Made by a program: the position numbers and the translations under genes. A DNA stretch of 64,000 bases, from the NCBI GenBank assembly GCA_948144175.1, contig CANXME010002160.1:124001-188000 (forward strand), given 5' to 3'. The notes beneath the pieces were generated by a model. The model did no database searches. It was not told the origin of the DNA and saw only the letters and a program-made list of their open reading frames with translations. Each line of letters begins with the position of its first letter. The stretch's first letter is position 1. Below are positions 43,200 to 54,733 of this stretch, piece after piece. The stretch comes from Closterium sp. NIES-65 (Eukaryota; Streptophyta; Zygnematophyceae; Desmidiales; Closteriaceae).

Positions 43200-44417
43200 C
43201 CGTCAGGCGGCCGAAGTAGCGCTGGGTGGGGTGCGGGCCCCCGCACTGCTCACCTGTACGGTCGCCGGTATGCAGGACGTAGGTACAGGGACCAGCACCC
43301 CCACCCCGCTAACGCGAAGCGTACCACTCACGAAGCTGCTGGGGGGACGGGGTCTCACGAGTGCGCTGCTAGTGCTGGCGCTGACCACCACCGGAGCCGC
43401 CCCTCTGCGCAGAGCCGCCCCGACCAGTCCCACCGCTGCCGCCGCCACCTCCGCCACCGCCGCCACCTCCGCCTCCTCCGCTCCCACCACCACCGCCGCC
43501 GCCTCCTCCGCCTCCACTGCCGCCACCGACGCCCCCACCCCCGCCACCACTCCCACCACCACCCACACCCCCTCCACCGCCTCCACCGCCACCTCCACCG
43601 CCCCCGCCAGCTCCTCCAGCACCCTTGCCCCCCTTGCCCTTGCCGGTGCGGCGTCTCCCGCTAGGGGCAGACGCAGCTCCGACCGACTCGAGGCCAACGA
43701 GGTCGGCCGCAGCAGCAGAGGCAACAGAGGGCAGGAGGGGGGAGGGGGAACACCCCTCAAAGAAGGGAGTACGAGGGTCACCACGAGAGGCTCCTACAGC
43801 GACTATGCTCTTCTTATCTGCCAGGAGGCGCTCCTCGAGGAGGTCAACGGTGAGTGTGGTGGGGCAAACAGAGAGGAAGTGGTCCCTGACCGAGCGAAGG
43901 GAGTCAGGGAGCCGGGTGACTATGTAGTAGAGGGTGATGTACATGGGGGGGGGGGATTCTTGGTGCAGAACTCAGCAGGGAGCGCAGCGCGCTAGCGAGT
44001 GTCACTAGTGCGAAGGTGCGTAACTAGGTCAGCGACTGTGGAAAAGGCGGCGAGGTCAGGGAACAGGTACGGCAGCATGAGGCGACTAAGAGCAGCAGTG
44101 GTAGGGGAAGAGTAGCGTGCAACTACAGCATCGTACAGGGTCTTAGCGCTCTTATACTGACCAAAGTGCGCGCGCTCAGAGGAGGGCAAGTGACTACGAA
44201 CAGCAAGACGGGCAGCAACATCACGTGTGGCCCACTGTGAGCGAACAGTGCTGTGAGAATCGGCAGGAGGGGCAGGTTAGGCACCAGACGTGAGATTGAA
44301 TAGGGAGAGACCATCTGTCCTATCGCACTGTAGGAAAAGCTGTAGGTCATCGACCCTGACCTCAAAGTCGACAGCCCGACCCTCAGCATCAAAAGTGAGA
44401 ACATTAGGAGCAGCCAT
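43200..44417 (-). pseudogene. Element F gag
   Basis: ATG 44417 gives MAAPNVLTFDAEG. TAA near 44278 and TAG near 43994 break the first domain. The C run (43945-43955, 11 bases) is out of frame. Past it, MYITLYYIVTRLP and the Gly-rich region remain open. The zinc-type motif lies near 43215-43290. Confidence 0.9.
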
Positions 44418-45441
44418 GGCAGCAGTGGCAGCAGCAGGCTAGCAGTAAGAGCAGGACGGTGGTAGAGGCGCTGCTCAGGAGTGCTCTTACCAGGGCGGGT
44501 AGGTAGAGGCCCGCAGGTGGTGAGGCAGGGCCGAGGCGCGCCGGCAGGGACAGGGCCGCAACAGTGGCGGCAGCGGCGGCGACAGCGGCTGTGGCGGCGG
44601 CTACGGCTCAACAGTTGCGGCGGCTGCTGCTGTAGTTCACGGCCGCGGCGACCGGGGCCTCGGCTGTGGCTGCTGCGACAGCTGCTATCTCGGCTACGGC
44701 GGCGGCGGCTGCGGCTTCGGGAGCGGCAGCGGCGGCGGCAACGGCGGCGGCGGTCGGCACCAGAGGCGGCTGCAGTCGGCAGCGGCGGTGGCTGCAACGG
44801 TAGAGGTGGCTGCTGCTGCTGCTGGGACCGGAGGGGGGCCGCGTAGGGCGGCGACGGGGCCGCAAAGGGGCCACGAGGGGCCGAGAAGAGCGGGGACGGG
44901 GCCGCAACGGGCGGCGACGTGGCCGCGAAGGGCGGCGACGGAGCTGCGAAGGGCGGCGACGGGGCCGCAACGGGCGGTGACGGGGCCGCGAGGGGCGGCG
45001 ACGGAGCCGCTAGGGGCGGCGACGGGGCCGCGAAGGGTGGCGACGGGGCCGTAACGGGCGGCGACGGGGCCGCGAGGGGCGGAAACGGAGCCGCGAGGGG
45101 CGGCGACGGGGCCGCTAGGGGCGGCGACGGGGCCGCTAGGGGCGGCGACGGGGCCGCGAAGGGTGGCGACGGGGCCGCTAGGGGTGGCGACGGGGCCGCG
45201 AGGGGCGGCGACGGGCCGCGAAGGGCGGCGACGAGGCCGCTAGGGGTGGCGTGAGGGGCCGTGAGAGGGGCCTCTAGGAGGGCGCGACGGGCCGCTAAGA
45301 GCAGGGGACGCGACGAGAGGGCAGCCCACGGGGCTCGTCTCGGGCAGGGGCGACTCGCGCTCCGGTCAGAAATTTTTTTTTTTTCGATTTTCTGTGGTGG
45401 GCCCTAGGAAGCGTTCCCACTAGGGAACCTGCTCTATACCA
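44418..45441 (-). repeat. Element F leader, hairpin and primer site
   Basis: Imperfect GCGGC repeats span 44480-44830. A 21-bp array of the GGCGGCGACGGGGCCGCGAGG type follows to about 45250. Next to the LTR, GTTCCC/GGGAAC form a 6-bp hairpin (45413-45428). The primer site TGGTATAGAGCAGG (sense) is at 45441-45428. Confidence 0.82.
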
Positions 45442-45567
45442 TGTGAAGAAATGAGGAATGATTGACTAAGGGAAAGGTTGGGTACAAGTACAAACCTAGA
45501 AATGTGCTGTACCCCATATGTGCTACCCCACTATAGCCTACACAGGCTAAGTCATACAAGTCTGACA
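45442..45567 (-). repeat. 5' LTR of element F
   Basis: This 126-bp partner of 26047-26173 is followed by the duplicated GTACT (45568-45572) and then the right half of the I-type LTR (to about 45605). Confidence 0.93.
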
Positions 45568-45608
45568 GTACTCACTATAGAGTACCCCACTGCATACTAG
45601 ACAATTGT

Positions 45609-45740
45609 TGTTAGAATCTAGAGACAGGAATGAATGAACTATGAAAAAGTTGGTTACAAATGTGAATCCTAATGGGGTTGTACCCCATATTGGCTACCCC
45701 ACTACAGCCTACACATATATGACATGCATATAATTTGACA
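45609..45740 (-). repeat. 3' LTR of truncated copia J
   Basis: In sense it starts TGTCAAATTATATGC and ends TAGATTCTAACA. It shares the family core. The polypurine tract and 3' untranslated region follow at 45741-45866, are split by the TRIM and by K, and end at 47782. No coding part of J remains. Confidence 0.8.
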
Positions 45741-45866
45741 CACCCCCATAGGCAAAGTGGGGGAGAGCAAGGGGTCACAAGACCAGTCAAGAGAAGCAAA
45801 GCAAGCTCAGGGTGGATCACAACGTCACCACACACACTGAGCACAAGCAAAGGGCCACAAGGCCAG

Positions 45867-46241
45867 TGTCGGAATCCCAACCACTAGACCATTGGGATAA
45901 AAGGGCTTGTTTTGGTAGCGGGTCAGTGCGCCCATAACCCCCCAGGCGAACGCGCCTGTAACCCTCTCCAGGATTAATCGGGCATCCACAGTGCAGATCT
46001 ACTGACACCCCCCCACACTGGGAGGCCCAGGACTAAGCACAGCGGCACCGGCCTACATGTGCATACACCGGGATTCGAACCCGAGATCGCTCTGATACCA
46101 TGTCAGAATCCCAACCACTAGACCATTGGGATAAAAGGGCTTGTTTTAGTAGCGGGTCAGTGCGCCCATAACCCCCCAGGCGAACGCGCCTGTAACCCTC
46201 TCCAGGATCAATCGGGCATCCAGAGTGCAGATCTTCTAACA
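45867..46241 (-). mobile_element. 375-bp TRIM (miniature LTR retrotransposon)
   Basis: Two 141-bp LTRs (45867-46007 and 46101-46241) flank a 93-bp interior, with GCCAG duplicated at 45862-45866 and 46242-46246. A perfect 12-base initiator-Met primer site TGGTATCAGAGC (sense, 46100-46089) follows the 5' LTR. A G-rich tract (sense GTGTGGGGGGG) precedes the 3' LTR. It cannot code for a protein, so it depends on other elements. Confidence 0.92.
46059..46132 (-). ncRNA. tRNA-like promoter region across the TRIM LTR/primer-site junction
   Basis: In element sense, TGGTCTAGTGGTTGGG (46125-46110, an A-box like tRNA-Glu) and GGTTCGAATCC (46081-46071, a consensus B-box) are 44 bases apart, as in tRNA genes. 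A 5-bp anticodon-type stem TCTGA/TCAGA with a 7-base loop and a 5-bp T-type stem lie between and around them. The acceptor stem does not pair and U33 is absent, so it is not a functional tRNA. Confidence 0.55.
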
Positions 46242-46320
46242 GCCAGTTCACATGCAGAGGTATATATGCAACAACAACAGCACTGTGGTCTCTACCTACC
46301 AAGAGCAAGCATGCTGGTAT

Positions 46321-47772
46321 AGACAAAATTAGAAGAAAGAAAGAGAGGTTGACTAGCAAGAATGGGGATACAAATAGCAAACCCTAACAGGGTTGTACTC
46401 GCTAGATAAGAACATTCTGACACACCCCCATAGCCAAAGTGGGGTGTAATCAGCAGAGCAAGCAAAGCAGTACAAGCTCAGGGTGGATCACAATGTCACC
46501 ACACATTCTGAGCACAAGTTCAAGAAGCAATAGTTTAAAGTTAAGAATTATGAGCAAAGCTAGAGGCTATCGCAGAGGGCAAGTGAGGAGGAGGAGGCGA
46601 GAGTGAGAGGAAAGGAGATAGAAGGCGACGGATGAAGCTGCAGACACACGGGCAACAGGAGGCAGACTGGCACAGCGGCTACCGGACGAAGCCCCCGGAC
46701 TACAGGGGTAACTGGCCCCGCGGCTAAAGTAGCGGCAGACGAGCAACGGACCCACGGGTGGCTGGCACAGCTGGCTACGACTGAGCTACCGGACGAAGCC
46801 CCCGGACTACAGGTGCTGCTAGCGACACAGCGGCATCCTTCATTCAGCTCCCCAAACAGTCTCACCCCCCCTTGCACACACCCCCTACTGCACCCCTAGG
46901 GTCACTCACACCCCACCCCCTAGCACGACTCCAGCGACTCCCACACACCCACCCCCCTCAGCGGTAGCTGCAGCAGTGGGAGACAGAGGAGGACGAGGAG
47001 CAGGGGAGACCACACACCCGCCACCCCCATACTCGCCACCCCCTACTCGCCACTCCCCAGGGCGCCAAGACAGGCAGCAGAAGGGAGGGCGGCGCTCGCC
47101 CCCCTCCCCCAGGGCCGGGACGGGCGGCGCACGGGCGGTGTGGGGCCGGGACAGCGGCGCACGGGTGGCGACGAACCGGGGCTGGCGGCGCACGGGCGGC
47201 GACGGGTCGGAGCAGCTGCGCGGGGCCGGGACGGGCGGCGCACGGGCGGCGACGGGCCGGGGCAGCGGCGCACGGGCGTCGACGGGCCGGGGCAGCGGCG
47301 CACGGGCGTCGACGAGCCGGGGCAGCGGCGCACGGGCGTCGACGGGCCGGCGCGCGGGTCCCCGTCGCCCGTCGCAGCGCCTCCCGAGGGCGACGCACCG
47401 AGCGACGAGGCAGAAGCCCGCCGCGCGCCTCGGGGCGCACAGCGGGCAGAGAACCGCCGTGCGCCTCGGGGCGCACGGCGGGCAGAAAACCGCCGCGCGC
47501 CTCGGGGCGCACGGCGGGAAGAATAAACTGCCGCACGCCACGGGGCGTGCGGCACAGAGAGTAGTGGTGGAAGTTGCAGCGGAAGCAACGAGGTGGTGGT
47601 AACCCACCCACAGGATCGATCCAAGGGGATCGACCTGCTCTGATAGCATGACAAAATTAGAAGAAAGAAAGAGAGGTTGACTAGCAAGAATGGGGATACA
47701 AATAGCAAACCCTAACAGGGTTGTACTCGCTATAGAGCACCCTACTACAGGCTAGATAAGAACATTCTGACA
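46321..47772 (-). mobile_element. Non-autonomous LTR element K
   Basis: The LTRs are 46321-46422 (102 bp) and 47649-47772 (124 bp). The left one lacks a 22-bp piece between GCTA repeats. GGTAT is duplicated at 46316-46320 and 47773-47777. The interior has a polypurine tract, a GC-rich leader (about 46960-47610), a primer site TGCTATCAGAGCAGG (sense, one mismatch) and a 7-bp hairpin (47616-47633). It has no gag or pol. Confidence 0.88.
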
Positions 47773-47782
47773 GGTATATATA

Positions 47783-48245
47783 TGTGAGGATCTAGGATCG
47801 AGCTCAGAAAAGAGAGTTTGAATTGAATGAATCACCTGGGTATAACACGAGGCTATATATAGGCTCGACACAAGGCCCCGTAACCAGGTGTTACGCGAAG
47901 TTTCCGCGGGCCGCATAGCGTCCCGAACAGATCCTTACCGGATTCGGTAGAAGGCAATTCGGTGGCAACCGAAAAGCCAGAATTCGGTGCACGCAACCTA
48001 GCTCGGTGCTATAACTATAATATAGGAAAGCACCTAGCCTAGGAAATCAAGCAACTCATGCATGCATATAATTATGCTATGCTAGAAATAGCATAATAAA
48101 GTAAAGGCAAGCAAGCATAGCTGGCATAAGCCGTCGTACTCACACTCTCTCGTTCACCGTCGGTTCGAACCGTGCCAGTCAGGTACGTCCCCTGTATCCG
48201 TCCAGCTTCGCAGTGCTATCCGCTTCCCGTTGTTGTAGATGCACA
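47783..48245 (-). mobile_element. Gypsy L: inverted LTR with a protease-spacer fragment
   Basis: 47783-48144 is a gypsy G-type LTR in minus orientation, with TATA box CTATATATAG at 47862-47853. Directly upstream of it (48145-48245) is minus-strand sequence from the gypsy region after protease (YNNGKRIALRSW). It joins the LTR with a large internal deletion. It lies head to head with gypsy M and shows no clear target duplication. Confidence 0.8.
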
Positions 48246-49160
48246 CCAAGCAATACCGTAGTGTAGCATAGTACACGCAGCAGATGGAGTTACTGTTCAA
48301 CCGCATCACCGACCTGACCGAAGGCGAAAAAATCCAGGCGTACACCGAAGGGTTAAAAATGGAGATTCGGCGGCAGGTGATTGCGGCGATCTCCGAGCGA
48401 TACGACGCGCTGACTCGAGGTCAACCCGAAACACGATGCTTCACGCTGAACCGTACATTCGGCACAGAGTGATCGGCACCCCCCACGTTCGCCGAACCGA
48501 TGGATATCGACAAATACGACGCGAAGGAGCAGCCGACAAAATGCGAATTTTGCGGCGCAGCAAGGCATCAGTCTTTGCCGTGCTACAAAATGAAGAAAGC
48601 ACGTGCGGCACTCCGGGACGGAAACAGAGGAGCACCCTCGAAGTCAAAAAACGGGAATCGCCAGTAGCCGCGGATCGACCTGGCGATCGCGTAAAGATCC
48701 GAAAAGCAGAAAAAGGCGACGACGTGGCGACTTCGGAGCGGGTGAAAAAAGGAGAAAATGATGGCGCGAATCTAAAACGTCACGACCGGCCGGCATCAGG
48801 GGAAATCGCCGAGGCGAATAGAGGCTCCGCGAAAAAAGACTCTGCACTGACCGGGAAACTCCAGCCGAACACCCACGAAAGTAAGAATTCGTTAAAAGTA
48901 TCCTATAAAGATACTCTAACGAAGAATACTGTTTCTCGTGGTTTTCAAGCCTTTGAAAAATTCAGGGGAGATTTAGAGGCCAAGAAAAAGCCTTTAGAGA
49001 TTATTCAGGTACCTGAGAAGTTGGGCAAAGTACTACGGAGCGTAGAAAAGGGTCGTGCGTTCCGTGGAGTTAATATTCTCTCCCCGCAGCACAGTGTTAA
49101 GGCTCCCCGTTACCCACAAGTGAAGCCTACACAGCTGCCAAGGCTTAGAGGAGAAATCCA
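48246..49160 (+). pseudogene. Gypsy M gag C-terminus and CCHC knuckle
   Basis: A gag segment (ELLFNRITDLTEGEKIQAY) is followed by TGA, then a second frame with C-E-F-C-G-A-A-R-H-Q-S-L-P-C (CX2CX4HX4C) and a basic stretch. It is cut at 49160 by copia N (duplication ATCCA) and resumes at 62103. The start of gag and the 5' LTR in plus orientation are absent. Confidence 0.88.
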
Positions 49161-49281
49161 TGAGAAAATTGAAACGAGAATGATTGACTAAGGAACAAAA
49201 GTGATACAAATATGCAACCCTAGAAATGTGTACCCCATATAGGCTACCCCACTATAGCCTACACAACATTATAATTTGACA
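49161..49281 (-). repeat. 3' LTR of element N
   Basis: In sense it starts TGTCAAATTATAATG and ends TTTTCTCA. Its sequence resembles the H LTR, which suggests N and H are close relatives. The 3' untranslated region and last few codons of RNase H (49282-49486) follow. Confidence 0.92.
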
Positions 49282-49830
49282 CACCCCCATAGGCAAAGTG
49301 GGGGAGAACTAAGGGTCACAAGACCAGTCAAGCAAATCATTGCAAAGCTCAGGGTGGATCACAAAGTCACCACACATTCCGAGCACAAGTTCAAGGCCAG
49401 AAGGCCAGTTCACATGCAGGAACACGTATATATATATATGTCACAGTACAAGCAAGGTCAAGAAGTGAGTAAGTGAGGCAAGACAGTGAGAAATTTAGAA
49501 CGAGAATGAAATGACTATGAATGAAGTGAGTACAAATAGGAAACTCTAGTTGGGTTGTACCCCCTATGGGATACCCCACTATGGCCTACACAAATAAATA
49601 AGCTATAATATTCTGACACACCCCCATAGGCAAAGTGGGGGAGAACAAGGGGTCACAAGACCAGTCAAGCAAAACAAAGCAAAGCTCAGGGTGGATCACA
49701 AAGTCACCACACATTCCGAGCACAAGTTCAAGGGCCACAAGGCCAGTTCACATGCAAGACCATATATAAAGATATACAAGAGTCAAGCAAGCAAGAGCAA
49801 GAGTATATATAAGTCAAGGTACAAGCAAGG

Positions 49831-51357
49831 TCAAGAAGTGAGCAAGTGAGGCAAGACAAGCACAAGGCCCAGCTGCGTGCAGCAACGCTGATGATCACAA
49901 GGCGCAAGTGCCTTGGTGAAGACATCAGCAGTGTTGGCCTCAGAGGCCACGTACGCAAGTCGCAACTGTCCACGCTGCTGTAGCTCACGAGCAAGAAAGT
50001 AGCGGAGAGCAATGTGCTTTGTCCTGTGCTCCAGTCGCTGCTCTCGACACAAGGCCAGCATGGCCTTGTTGTCTACGTACAGGACTGGAGGAGAACGAGG
50101 CGGCTCTCCAAGGTCGGTCAGCAGGTAGGTGAGCCAGCGTAACTCCTGTGCAGCCATAGCCCCGGCGTAGATCTCAGCCTCACAACTGGAACCGAGAACA
50201 GAAGACGAGCGGGTAGCCCGCCACGAAACAGAGCCGGAACCAAGGCTGAAGGTGTAACCCTGTGACGACCGCTGCGTAGCCTGGTCGTCAGCCCAAGAAG
50301 CGTCCGCGTGCCCAGTGAGGACCACTGGACTGCGCCCTCCAAGCACTAGCCCCATGCCCGACGTACTGCACAAGTAGCGCAACACCCTCTTCGCTGCAGC
50401 CATGTGCTCTGGTCGGTGTCTCCGAGGAGCAACATAGCGTGCGAGAATGCTAAGAGGGTATGCAAGGTCAGGTCGTGTGCAGGTCATCAGGTACATGAGG
50501 CAGCCAACAAGCTCTGCATACGGGCCACTCGACTCTACGGACTCATCCGAAGGCAGAGCTGAGAGCGAGTGGCGAGTAGGCAGAGGAGTGGCCTGAGGCG
50601 AGGAGTACGTGAAGCCGAAGCGCTGAAGGACCTGCTGCACCATGTGTGACTGAGTCAGGGTAATGGTGCGGCGTGCTCTGTCTCGGGTGATCTGCAAGCC
50701 AAGGTAGCTGCGCAGTTCACCCAGGTCAGTGCATGTGTGTCTCTTCTGCAGCTCGGACTTCACGTAGGCGAGTCCAGCAGTGTCAGCTGTGGCAAAGACC
50801 AAGTCGTCGACGTACACGAGGATGTAGAACGGCGGCAGAGAGGTGTCGGTGCGCAGAAACAGCGACGGGTCGGCAGTAGAAGGAGCAAACCCAAGTGCCA
50901 CCAGCGTAGTCCTCAGTGTGTCGTGCCACTCACGTGGCGCCTGGCGGAGACCGTAGACTGGACGCCGGAGACTCCACTGGGTACCAGGAGGGAAAGACAC
51001 AGTGAAGCCAGGTGGGCGACGCAGCCAGATCTCCTCGTGCAGGCTGCCCTGCAAGAAAGCTGTGCTGAAGTCGAGAGAGTGCAGCTCGTAGTTACGGTGA
51101 GCAGCAACGTGCAGCAGTACCCGAAGAGTGGTCATCTTCGGGGTGGGGGAGAAGGTCTGAAAGTAGTCAACCCCCTGCCGCTGACTGAAGCCACGAGCCA
51201 CGTAACGCGCCTTGAAGACAGGCGGAGAACCAGGCGGCCGCTTCACCCTGAAAATCCACATGCCACTGACGATGTTCGCCCCAGGAGGGGGAACAGCGTC
51301 GACGTAGGTGCCTGTGGACTTCCAGGAAGCCATCTCTGCATCCATAGCTGCCTGCCA
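49831..51357 (-). pseudogene. Element O RT and RNase H (open)
   Basis: This frame of about 505 codons is open from WQAAMDAEM to TGA 49831. It includes RYVARGFSQRQGVDYFQTFSP, LRQAPREW, FYILVYVDD (near 50820), ADASWAD, CEAEIYAG, VDNKAML and FTKAL. It is the best preserved RT-RNase H in the window. Confidence 0.93.
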
Positions 51358-52799
51358 CTAAGAGGAGTAGGGACCCTCTATCGCCTCCGCGTAAGAGCGC
51401 GGAGTCGGGATGTCTAGTGCATCCGGGTCTCCCTCAGGGGCTAGCAGTAGAGACGCGAGATGAGGTGAAGCGGCGGCCAGACACTGGAACTCCTCCTGCC
51501 TGTCCTCAAGGACGTCCGTGCCAAGGGCACACTCACCCCCGACGGACGGAGGACAGGCAGACTCAGACTCAGCGACAAGACTAGCAGCGTAGTCTAGACG
51601 ACAGCGCGCAGCAAAGTCGACGAGCTCAGTGACAAGGGCAGACGCAGCAGAAGACTCGAAAGAAGGGTCAGTGACAGCAGTAGCAAGGAGACGCGTGACA
51701 GTAGGACTGGCAGCACGAAGAGAGTCCGACTCCGGGTCGGCAAGAGCAGGAAGAGAGGAAGCAGGAGGAGAAGGCAAAGGGGCACGCAGAGGAGCAGTAG
51801 ACGGACGCAGAGACATCCGGTGCGTGCCAGGGACAGGAGGAGGACGCTGACGCGAACCGCGACCACTAGCGCGCTCAGTACGAACAGGCGACGCAGGACG
51901 AGACGCAGGCTCACGACGCTCAGTAAGACCTCCAGTCGGACCAGCGTAGGGAGAAGGAGCAGGCAAAGGTGAGGCAGGCTGTAGCTGTGACTGTGACGAG
52001 ACAGGCTGTGGACCCTCTAAGGGAGGAGAAGGAGGACCAGGAGAAGGTGTAAGACCAAGAACCTGCTGCAGGAGCGGAACGAAGTACGGCCGGGGCCGCG
52101 CGGCGACGCCAGAAACAGCAGGGACAGCACCTGTACCCCCAGCAGGAGTACCCGCTCCAGCAGCACCTCCAGTAGCTCCCGAACCTCCAGCAGCACCACC
52201 AGGAGCACCGCCAGTCGGACCTCCAGCGGCAGTCTCAGCGTCAACACCCTCAGCAGCACCAGCTCCAAGAGAACCCTCAGACCTAGCAGCTCCAGCACCC
52301 ACAGTACGAGCACCGCCGGGACGCTCGGCAGCAGTACCCTCTGCAGCCGAAGAACCTCCAGCACCAGTAGCACGCCTCCAGCGCCTGGCAAACCACTCAC
52401 GTAGCTCCTGAGGGGAGAGTGGCTCTCGGCGAGACGAAGCACCTCCAGGCGGAGCACCCCCAGTCTCAGCACCCCCAGGCTCAGCACCCCCAGGCTCAGC
52501 ACCCCCAGGCACAGCACCCCCAGGGTCAGCACCCCCAGGCTCAGCACCCCCAGGCTCAGCACCCCCAGGCTCAGCACCCCCAGGCACAGCACCCCCAGGC
52601 TCAGCACCTCCAGACTCCGCACCCCCAGGCTCAGCACCCGCAGGCGTAGCACCTCCAGTCTCAGCACCCCCAGGCTCAGCTCCCGCAGCCGCACCAGAGT
52701 CACCAGTGACCTCGACAGGCTCGACCGCGTCTACCTGGGACACACCTGAAGGGGCAGGACCCTGAGGGGGGAGGGGGTCTACCGGGGGGGGGACCTGGT
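51358..52799 (-). pseudogene. Element O linker with minisatellite
   Basis: The frame starts after the shift in a C run near 52790. It contains about 15-20 GAEPG-type 15-bp units (about 52440-52690), then the Ser/Pro/Ala stretch. It ends in TAG 51360-51358, the same codon as in element H. Confidence 0.9.
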
Positions 52800-54701
52800 A
52801 CCAAGAAGAGCGGGGGCGGGGGGAGGGACGGAGTGCAGTAGGGGAAGAGGCGGTAGTAGGGTACCGACTCGTCAAACGTGACGTCCTGGGAGGACAGAAC
52901 AGGTCGAGAGGTGGGGTGGTAGAACTGCCACCCAGGGGCGTCAGGGGGGAACCCCAGGAAGACGCAGGGAGCAGCGCGAGGGGACAGCTTGTCCGCAGAC
53001 AAGTCGCGGACAAACGCCCGAGATCCCCAGACCCGGAACGCCGACGCATCGCCAACCTTCCCCGTCCACAGCAGCGCTGGGGAGGTCTCCGGCCTGGAGA
53101 CCCTGGGGTGGAGGTTGATCTGATGCGCTGCGTACCTGACCGCAAACGGCCACAGAAAATGGGGGGCTGCCGCATGCATCATGGACGTACGAGCGACGTC
53201 CATGACCATGCCAATGCGGCGCTCTGCAATCCCATTTTGCTGCGGGGAGTCCGGAAGCGTGAAGGTCTGGCGGATGCCTCGCGCACGACAGTAGGCACGC
53301 AGAAGGCCAGAGGAGAACTCTCCGCCTCTGTCCGAGTGCAGACGCAACACAGGAAAGTCCGAGCCAAAGCTCTGCCTGAGCTGGAGACGAGCTGCGCGGA
53401 TCCAGTCGATCAGCACCTCAGTGACATCACCCTTGCTGCGCAAGGGGAAGACTGTGGTGTAACGCGAGTAGTCGTCAACCACCAGCAGGAAGTAGCGCTC
53501 GTGACCGAGTCCACGGACGCGGGCAGGGCCCCACACGTCCATGTGAAGCGTCTGCAACGGAGCCTCTGTCGGAGGAAACTGGGAGGAGTGAGGGGCAGCA
53601 CGCTGGCGCCCCTCGACACAGGGGACACAGGCAGGGCCAGGGCCCTGAGGAAGGGGAGGTAGAGACCGGGGGAGACCAGACACAAGAAGACGGGAGGCCA
53701 TGCCTCTGAGCCGAAGCAGAGAGGGGTGGCCAAGGCGGTGGTGCCAGAGGAGGGTCTCGTGAGACAGACGGCGACACGAACAGGGGGCAGACTCAGGACC
53801 AGACCTGGACGCTGCAGCAAACACCTGACCAGACGAAGGGACTCTACCAGACTCAGCACCTGGAGGAGAAGCAGTGGTCAGTGTGTACAGGCTCGACCCT
53901 GGCTGACGTGTAAACGTAGCCAGGTGACGACCCGTGCTAGCCTCTGTGCAGTGCGTCACTCGCTGACTAGCAGGGGTGAACTGGTGGACTCCCGCATCCT
54001 GTAGGTCAGCACCACTCACCAAGTTCGTAGAGAACGAGGGGAGGTAGAGACCAGACAGGGTGCCAGAGGGAGCCGCCGGACACGGGAGGACTGTGGAGAA
54101 GCGAGCCAGGACAGGACCCCTAGAGGGGTCAGCCAGGGAAATCGCAACCGGCCGACTAAGCGGCGTAAGTTGGGTGCGGTCCCGAAAGAAAGAGCGAGAC
54201 GCTCCAGAGTCAAGAGTGAAGGTGTGGGAGGCCGAAGCCGACGCAGTACCTGAGAGCGCAGACGCACTAGTACCTGAGAGAGCAGTCTCACGAGCACCTG
54301 AGAGCACAGACGCACTGGCACCTAGAGCAGAAGCCTCACCAGCACCTGGAGCAGCAGTACCAATGCCCGGGTCGGGCGGGAAACACCGGTAACAGTCACC
54401 CTCCTCACTAATGGTCACAGCATACATGGCAGCAAGGATAGCATCAAAATCAAGATCAAAGATAGCTACACCAGCCCTAGACAGCTCTCCCCAGCGGGGG
54501 ATCTCCGCGGCCTCCGGGAACTGCTGACGCCAAGCGTCCGTCAGGCGGCCAAAGCAGCGCTGGGCGGAGTGGGCACCCCCACACTGCTCTCCAGTGCGGT
54601 TGCCAGTGCGGAGAACGTAGGTGCAGGGACCAAAACCCCCATTGCGCTGACGCTGCGTGTACCACTCACGGAGCTGCTGAGGGGTGGGGACGTCGCGAGA
54701 A

Positions 54702-54733
<32 letters not shown>

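Larger units (their letters stand above)
26047..45567 (-). mobile_element. Copia element F, split by gypsy G
   Basis: The LTRs at 26047-26173 (127 bp) and 45442-45567 (126 bp) differ by one indel and one substitution. GTACT flanks both sides (26042-26046 and 45568-45572). The element is interrupted at 28471-28475 / 40550-40554 by gypsy G with duplication TCCAG. The F linker sequence rejoins exactly (CCTCCAGTAGGACCAG). Net length without G is about 7.4 kb. Transcription runs right to left. Confidence 0.95.

Noticed and set aside
45892..46000. Second tRNA-like locus in the other TRIM LTR
   Set aside because: The A-box is repeated with the LTR, but no B-box lies downstream of it.
46059..46132. 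Functional tRNA gene
   Set aside because: A and B boxes and two stems are present, but the acceptor stem does not pair and U33 is absent.
52419..52690. CRISPR-like array of regularly spaced repeats
   Set aside because: The units are contiguous 15-bp coding repeats without unique spacers, inside a eukaryotic retrotransposon.
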